This document shows, in pieces, positions 6,781 through 10,053 of a stretch of DNA of 10,053 nucleotides. Both the position numbers and the translations under genes were made by a program. Position 1 is the stretch's first letter. Each line of letters starts with the position of its first letter. The notes below the pieces were generated by a model that did no database searches, was not told the origin of the DNA, and saw nothing but the letters and a program-made list of their open reading frames with translations. The DNA comes from JAUSIF01 sp964620215 (GTDB lineage: Bacteria; Pseudomonadota; Alphaproteobacteria; Rhizobiales; Xanthobacteraceae), in assembly GCA_964620215.1 (NCBI GenBank), contig CAZUJE010000106.1:1-10053 (forward strand), read 5' to 3'.

Positions 6781-7571
6781 TGGCAGACATTACCCTCATC
6801 ACCGGCGCGTCGCTCGGCATCGGGGAAGAGCTTGCCCATGTGGCGGCCGCCGCGGGTCGGCATCTTGTTCTGACAGCGCGTTCCGCCGAGGGCTTGAGCC
6901 GGGTGGCGGATGCGGTGGCGGCGAAAGGTTTTCCACGCCCTGAAATAATCCCTCTCGATCTTTCGCTCTCCGGTGCCGCCGGCAAAATCGCGGACGCGCT
7001 GAAAGCGAAAAATCTGAAAGTGGCTGAACTCGTGAACAATGCGGGCTATGGCCTCTCGGGTGAATTCGAGAAGCTGGACCAAGCGGGCCAGCTCGGCATG
7101 GTCGATCTGAATATCCGCGCGCTCACTGAACTCACCGCGCTGTTTTTACCGGAAATCATCGAGGCAAAAGGTGGAATCCTGAATGTGGGCTCGGTCGCCT
7201 CGTTCGTGCCGGGGCCAGGCATGGCGATTTATTACGCGAGCAAGGCTTATGTACTCTCGTTCTCGGATGCCTTGAGTGTCGAGTTGAAAGGCAGGGTCCG
7301 CATAACGACGCTTTGTCCGGGGCCGACGCCCACAGGTTTCCAGTTGCGCGCGAGGCCCGGCAGCGAGGGTAAAATGTTTCCTTTCATGCCGCACACGACT
7401 GCTGAACAGGTCGCGCGTGAAGGCTGGCGGGGATTCGAGCGCGGTAAACGGGTTGTGATACCGGGCTGGCTCAACAAGGCGATCACTTTTCTCGGCCCAC
7501 GTCTCCCGCGGTCGCTCATTCTCGCTGCCTCAGATTTTCGCTCAAAAAAGCAGCGGCAACTCGCGCCTTGA
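6780..7571 (+). CDS. SDR family NAD(P)-dependent oxidoreductase
   Basis: A 263-residue classical short-chain dehydrogenase (COG0300/DltE-like). The cofactor loop TGASLGIG is at 8-15, NNAG at 86-89, catalytic Ser138 in NVGSVAS, and Tyr151/Lys155 in YYASK, with PGPTPTGF (180-187) after the sixth strand. The residues are complete, so the enzyme should be active; the substrate is unknown. The start is GTG at 6780, whose first base is the last base of the upstream TAG, giving a 1-base overlap and likely re-initiation. The C-terminal part (LNKAITFLGPRLPRSLILAA, 231-250) is amphipathic and could contact membrane or a partner, which is a guess. A glutamine amidotransferase gene follows after 33 bases. 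Confidence 0.9.
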   Translation: MADITLITGASLGIGEELAHVAAAAGRHLVLTARSAEGLSRVADAVAAKGFPRPEIIPLDLSLSGAAGKIADALKAKNLKVAELVNNAGYGLSGEFEKLDQAGQLGMVDLNIRALTELTALFLPEIIEAKGGILNVGSVASFVPGPGMAIYYASKAYVLSFSDALSVELKGRVRITTLCPGPTPTGFQLRARPGSEGKMFPFMPHTTAEQVAREGWRGFERGKRVVIPGWLNKAITFLGPRLPRSLILAASDFRSKKQRQLAP

Positions 7572-7604
7572 AACGGCGCTGTTTCAGGCGAATGATAGTG
7601 GGCG

Positions 7605-8348
7605 ATGAACAAGAAGATTCTCGCCGTCCTGCATCAAGAGCATTCGACACCCGGCCGTCTCGCTCACCGGCTTATTGAGCGCGGTTTCACCATCGATGCG
7701 CGGCGCCCCCGTTTTGGCGATACACTTCCCGAAACGCTGGAAGAACATGATGGCGTCATCATCTTTGGCGGGCCGATGAGCGCCAATGACGACGACCCGT
7801 ATGTGCGCGCGGAAATCGAATGGACGTCAGTGGCGCTGGAGGAGCAGAAGCCGTTTCTCGGCATCTGTCTCGGTGCGCAGGTGCTGGCGCGCAATCTCGG
7901 CGCGCGAGTGGACTTTCATCCGGAAGGGCTGGTTGAGGTCGGCTACTATCCGCTGCGCGCCACCCCCGAAGGCGAAAAATTATTCGACTGGCCGGATTAT
8001 ATTTATCAGTGGCACCGCGAAGGCTTTGAGCTGCCGAGCGACGCCGTGCGGCTGGCGGAGAGTGACACTTTTCCCAATCAGGCATTTCAATACGGCCCGG
8101 CGGCCTTCGGCATCCAGTTTCACTGCGAAGTTACGCACCACATGATGTGCCGCTGGACCACGCGCGGGCATGAGCGGCTTGGCCTGCCGAATGCGCGTCC
8201 GCGCGAGGAGCATTTCGAAGGCCGCGCCATGCACGACCTGAAGACCCAGCGCTGGCTGAACCAGTTCCTGGATTACTGGACCGGCCTGATGAAACGCCCG
8301 GATGAGTCCAAGATGGTTTCGCAAAATGCGAATCTTCTCGCAAAATGA
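7605..8348 (+). CDS. Class I glutamine amidotransferase (GMP-synthase-like, COG0518)
   Basis: A 247-residue free-standing glutaminase-like protein. The nucleophile elbow is GICLGAQ with Cys88. His173 and Glu175 lie in GIQFHCE, so the triad is complete. FGGPMSANDDDPY (54-66) is the oxyanion region typical of COG0518 proteins, which are separate from GuaA itself (no ATP-pyrophosphatase or dimerisation domain here). Members act as glutamine amidotransferases or as gamma-glutamyl hydrolases on small amides; which applies cannot be seen. The ATG at 7605 is preceded by only a weak purine stretch. It lies 33 bases after the SDR gene and may be the last gene of the TerB-SDR run. A GC-rich hairpin (8351-8363, loop GAA) starts three bases after its stop codon. 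Confidence 0.87.
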   Translation: MNKKILAVLHQEHSTPGRLAHRLIERGFTIDARRPRFGDTLPETLEEHDGVIIFGGPMSANDDDPYVRAEIEWTSVALEEQKPFLGICLGAQVLARNLGARVDFHPEGLVEVGYYPLRATPEGEKLFDWPDYIYQWHREGFELPSDAVRLAESDTFPNQAFQYGPAAFGIQFHCEVTHHMMCRWTTRGHERLGLPNARPREEHFEGRAMHDLKTQRWLNQFLDYWTGLMKRPDESKMVSQNANLLAK

Positions 8349-8390
8349 GACGCGCGAAGCGCGCGGCTGAGAGTAATAAATCCATATTTT

Positions 8391-8559
8391 GAATCGAACG
8401 GGACAAGACCCACGACATTTCGGGGGCTGCTTCTTTTGAAGCTTTGGCAGCGGCTTTGCTGACTGTGATCAGCCGGCATTCAGGTTTTTGCGTAGCCGGT
8501 CAAAACAATCGACGGGAGACGGCTGGAATGACCCCTCTGGCCGTCTCCCGTTCGTTTTT
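8391..8559 (+). ncRNA. Structured non-coding stretch, candidate small RNA or 3' UTR
   Basis: No credible ORF covers the region between the amidotransferase stop and the terminator at 8559. It contains a run of inverted repeats: GCTTC (8429-8433) with GAAGC (8438-8442) around TTTT; GCTGA (8458-8462) with TCAGC (8469-8473); CCGGC (8473-8477) with GCCGG (8495-8499); and the 12-base-pair terminator stem. The terminator loop carries CCCCTC, which could pair with ribosome-binding sites. An AT-rich patch at 8374-8393 could hold a promoter, but no clean -35/-10 pair is seen. It matches no RNA family I recognise. The 3' UTR of the amidotransferase mRNA is the simpler explanation. Confidence 0.3.
8512..8559 (+). 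terminator. Strong intrinsic terminator, + strand
   Basis: A perfect 12-base-pair stem, ACGGGAGACGGC (8512-8523) with GCCGTCTCCCGT (8540-8551), closes a 16-base loop and is followed by TCG and five T (8555-8559). It ends + strand transcripts from the amidotransferase side before they reach the oppositely oriented tRNA. Confidence 0.82.
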
Positions 8560-8564
8560 GTCAC

Positions 8565-8596
8565 AAAGCAAAAGCCCCGGTTTAGACTAGGGCTTT
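8565..8596 (-). terminator. Intrinsic terminator of the tRNA-Ala transcript
   Basis: On the - strand, AAAGCCC (8596-8590) pairs with GGGCTTT (8577-8571) around a 12-base loop, followed by the T-rich TGCTTT. It begins 9 bases beyond the CCA end of the tRNA, the usual place for a monocistronic tRNA terminator. The T-tract is interrupted, so it is of moderate strength. Confidence 0.62.
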
Positions 8597-8604
8597 GACA
8601 GGAA

Positions 8605-8680
<76 letters not shown>

Positions 8681-8704
8681 GAAATCTGGGAAGTATTGCC
8701 GGAG

Positions 8705-8734
8705 GGTCTAGTCCGCCATTCGAACGGGTGTCAA
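8705..8734 (-). promoter_or_regulatory. Sigma-70-type promoter of tRNA-Ala
   Basis: On the - strand TTGACA (8734-8729) matches the -35 consensus exactly, and TAGACC (8710-8705) is a weak -10 after an 18-base spacer. The predicted start near 8698 gives a leader of about 18 bases before the tRNA 5' end at 8680, as expected for a tRNA gene processed by RNase P. Confidence 0.65.
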
Positions 8735-8850
8735 GGCAAGCCCCGAGAACCCGGCCAAAAGCCGTACGGGAAAATATGTATCGCGGCCTTTTCCGCGGCT
8801 TCGCACACGGCTATTGATTTGGCGTCGGCCCCCGGCCGCTGGAGCTTCGC

Positions 8851-9129
8851 ATGAACCCGTTTCTTTGGCTCATTCACACCATCATCACGCTTTACATCTG
8901 GATATTGATCGCGTCCGCGGTGCTGTCCTGGCTGATCGCCTTCAACGTCGTGAATCCCTACAACAACATCGTGCGTACGATCGGCGATGCGCTTTACCGG
9001 TTGACCGAGCCGGCGTTGCGGCCGATCCGCAGCGTGCTGCCGAATCTCGGCGGTCTCGACGTGTCGCCGGTTATTCTGATCCTCGTTCTTCTCTTCGCAG
9101 AGCGTTTGTTGTTCTGGGCGTTCGGCTGA
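8851..9129 (+). CDS. YggT family integral membrane protein
   Basis: A 92-residue hydrophobic protein with one membrane segment at about residues 4-30 and another at about 70-90. The connecting part NPYNNIVRTIGDALYRLTEP (35-54) followed by ALRPIRSVLPNLGGLDVSPV is the YggT signature. YggT proteins sit in the inner membrane and have been linked to osmotic tolerance and cell-envelope functions; the mechanism is not established. This is the short, single-unit form rather than the doubled E. coli form. The ATG at 8851 has GGAG at 8841-8844, six bases upstream. A small CGCGG/CCGCG inverted repeat lies in the leader at 8782-8797. The DUF167 (YggU) gene that often follows is absent here; the next gene is convergent. 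Confidence 0.9.
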   Translation: MNPFLWLIHTIITLYIWILIASAVLSWLIAFNVVNPYNNIVRTIGDALYRLTEPALRPIRSVLPNLGGLDVSPVILILVLLFAERLLFWAFG

Positions 9130-9223
9130 TTTGAACGAGTTGAAGCAACCGGAGCGAAACAGCAGCCAGGCTTGAACAAGCCAGCGTTCCAAAATTCCAA
9201 GCCGAATGAAAAAGTAGAGTTAC

Positions 9224-9733
9224 TCAGCGCATCCAGGCGAAGGCGACCTTGTCGAGCACCTTCTGGCCGAAGCGTTCGGTGGAGCGGGCGACCGCACGGC
9301 CACCCATGGCGCGATAAAAATTCACCGCAGGTTCGTTGTCCGTCAGCGCCCAAACAACCAAACCGGAGTGACCGGCCTGCGTGAGATCGCGCTTGGCCAT
9401 CGCAAACAGTTTCCGGCCGAAGCCGATACCCTGATATTCGGGACGGAGATACAATTCATAGACTTCGCCGCCGTAAGGCAGGCTCTTGGCGCGGTTGCGG
9501 CCGTAATTTGTGTAGCCGGCGATCTCGTCACCGAACATCAGAAGCGAAATGCGCGAGCCACGGCGGATGGCGGCGTCCCACCAGGACGGGCCACGCCTGG
9601 TTACGAGCTTTTCAAGTTCCGGACCCGGGATCAGGCCCATATAGGCCGTGCGCCAAGCATCGTCGTGGGCCTCGGCGAGAGGCACCGCGTCTTCAGCCCG
9701 CGCGCGACGGATATCGATCAGGACCGTGCTCAT
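9224..9733 (-). CDS. GNAT family N-acetyltransferase
   Basis: A 169-residue acetyl-CoA-dependent acetyltransferase. The acetyl-CoA pyrophosphate loop (motif A) is YLRPEYQGIGFGRKLF (95-110) with Q-G-x-G-x-G at 101-106. Motif B is NEPAVNFYRAMGG (133-145), and the N-terminal IRRARAEDAVPLAEAHDDAW (8-27) is the usual first strand and helix. The acceptor is unknown; small metabolites, antibiotics or protein N-termini are all used by relatives. The ATG at 9731-9733 has only a weak GGGG ribosome site. It is the same orientation as typA upstream with a 96-base gap containing a hairpin, so it probably has its own promoter. A small inverted repeat (9169-9182, loop GAAC) lies in the 94-base convergent gap with the YggT gene. 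Confidence 0.9.
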   Translation of the reverse strand: MSTVLIDIRRARAEDAVPLAEAHDDAWRTAYMGLIPGPELEKLVTRRGPSWWDAAIRRGSRISLLMFGDEIAGYTNYGRNRAKSLPYGGEVYELYLRPEYQGIGFGRKLFAMAKRDLTQAGHSGLVVWALTDNEPAVNFYRAMGGRAVARSTERFGQKVLDKVAFAWMR

Positions 9734-9801
9734 GCCCCAATCGAAGCAAAGGCATGGCCCGGCTTCAAGGCTTTCGTTAATGGAGGGTTAATTAGGGGCC
9801 G

Positions 9802-9825
9802 GGGTGCGACCTATTGGTCACACCC
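9802..9825 (-). terminator. Hairpin downstream of typA, probable terminator
   Basis: GGGTGTGACC (9825-9816) pairs with GGTCGCACCC (9811-9802) around AATA on the - strand. The one non-Watson-Crick position is a G-U wobble in the - strand RNA but a C-A mismatch in the + strand RNA, which supports a - strand role. It starts four bases after the typA stop. No T-run follows, so it may act as a Rho-assisted terminator or a 3' end stabiliser. Confidence 0.5.
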
Positions 9826-9829
9826 ACTC

Positions 9830-10053
9830 TCAGACCCCTTCAGCCTCGCGCGTACGCTCTTCTTTTTTGCGCTCGTTCGGATCGAGCAACTTTTTGCGCA
9901 GGCGGATCGACTTTGGAGTGACTTCAACCAGTTCGTCGTCCTGGATGTATGCCAGTGCCTTTTCCAGCGTCATGCGAATCGGCGGCGTCAGGCGGACGGC
10001 TTCGTCCTTCGAGGTGGTGCGGATGTTGGTGAGCTGCTTGCCCTTGAGCACGT
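9830..10053 (-). CDS. typA: Translational GTPase TypA/BipA, C-terminal end (partial)
   Basis: The last 74 codons of a gene that runs off the right edge, ending with TGA at 9832-9830. The visible residues VLKGKQLTNIRTTSKDEAV, then LTPPIRMTLEKALAYIQDDE and LVEVTPKSIRLRKKLLDPNE, are the highly conserved C-terminal domain unique to TypA/BipA. TypA is a ribosome-associated GTPase of the EF-G class needed for growth at low temperature and for 50S subunit assembly or stress responses. The GTPase, EF-G-like and most of the C-terminal domains lie outside the window. The charged tail ERKKEERTREAEGV is normal. The GTG that could be read at 10051 is an internal valine codon, not a start. Confidence 0.95.
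   Translation of the reverse strand, partial: VLKGKQLTNIRTTSKDEAVRLTPPIRMTLEKALAYIQDDELVEVTPKSIRLRKKLLDPNERKKEERTREAEGV

Noticed and set aside
8528..8589. Short ORF from ATG 8528 preceded by GGGAGA
   Set aside because: The ribosome-site-like sequence and the coding part both lie within the terminator stem and run into the tRNA terminator; the peptide is not recognisable.

Overview
The window looks like a chromosomal segment from an alphaproteobacterium, most likely of the Hyphomicrobiales (Bradyrhizobium/Xanthobacteraceae type). This is inferred from GC-rich coding sequence with many C/G third positions, a TypA C-terminus of the type I associate with that order, and a tRNA-Ala(CGC) gene behind a TTGACA-type promoter. 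No rRNA, transposase, integrase or CRISPR array is visible, so the species call stays loose.

Positions 1 to 5224 are the right-hand part of a surface-sugar (nonulosonic acid) cluster, all on the + strand. It begins with the last 38 codons of a pseudaminic acid synthase (PseI). Next come a SAM-dependent methylase of the pseudaminic-acid-associated type, a PP-loop N-acetyl sugar amidotransferase (WbpG/PseA family), HisH, HisF, and a large surface carbohydrate biosynthesis protein with two C-terminal TPR-like repeats. HisH and HisF are not read here as histidine enzymes. HisF has lost the catalytic aspartate at position 11 but keeps the residues of the ammonia channel gate. The likely scheme is that HisH releases ammonia from glutamine, HisF conducts it, and the PP-loop enzyme uses it with ATP to turn an acetamido group of the sugar into an acetamidino group. 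The methylase may then modify the sugar.

Positions 5237 to 8348 hold ordinary metabolic or accessory genes. A D-2-hydroxyacid dehydrogenase lies on the - strand, convergent with the sugar cluster. Across a 110-base divergent gap lies a + strand run of a TerB-like protein, an SDR oxidoreductase starting on the last base of the TerB stop codon, and a class I glutamine amidotransferase.

Positions 8349 to 8850 are non-coding except for tRNA-Ala(CGC) on the - strand, which has its own promoter and terminator. A strong + strand terminator faces the tRNA terminator. The 160 bases before it fold into several small hairpins and could be the 3' UTR of the amidotransferase mRNA or a small RNA.

Positions 8851 to 10053 contain a YggT-family membrane protein (+), a GNAT acetyltransferase (-), and the C-terminal 74 codons of the translational GTPase TypA/BipA (-), which runs off the right edge behind a hairpin that probably ends its transcript.
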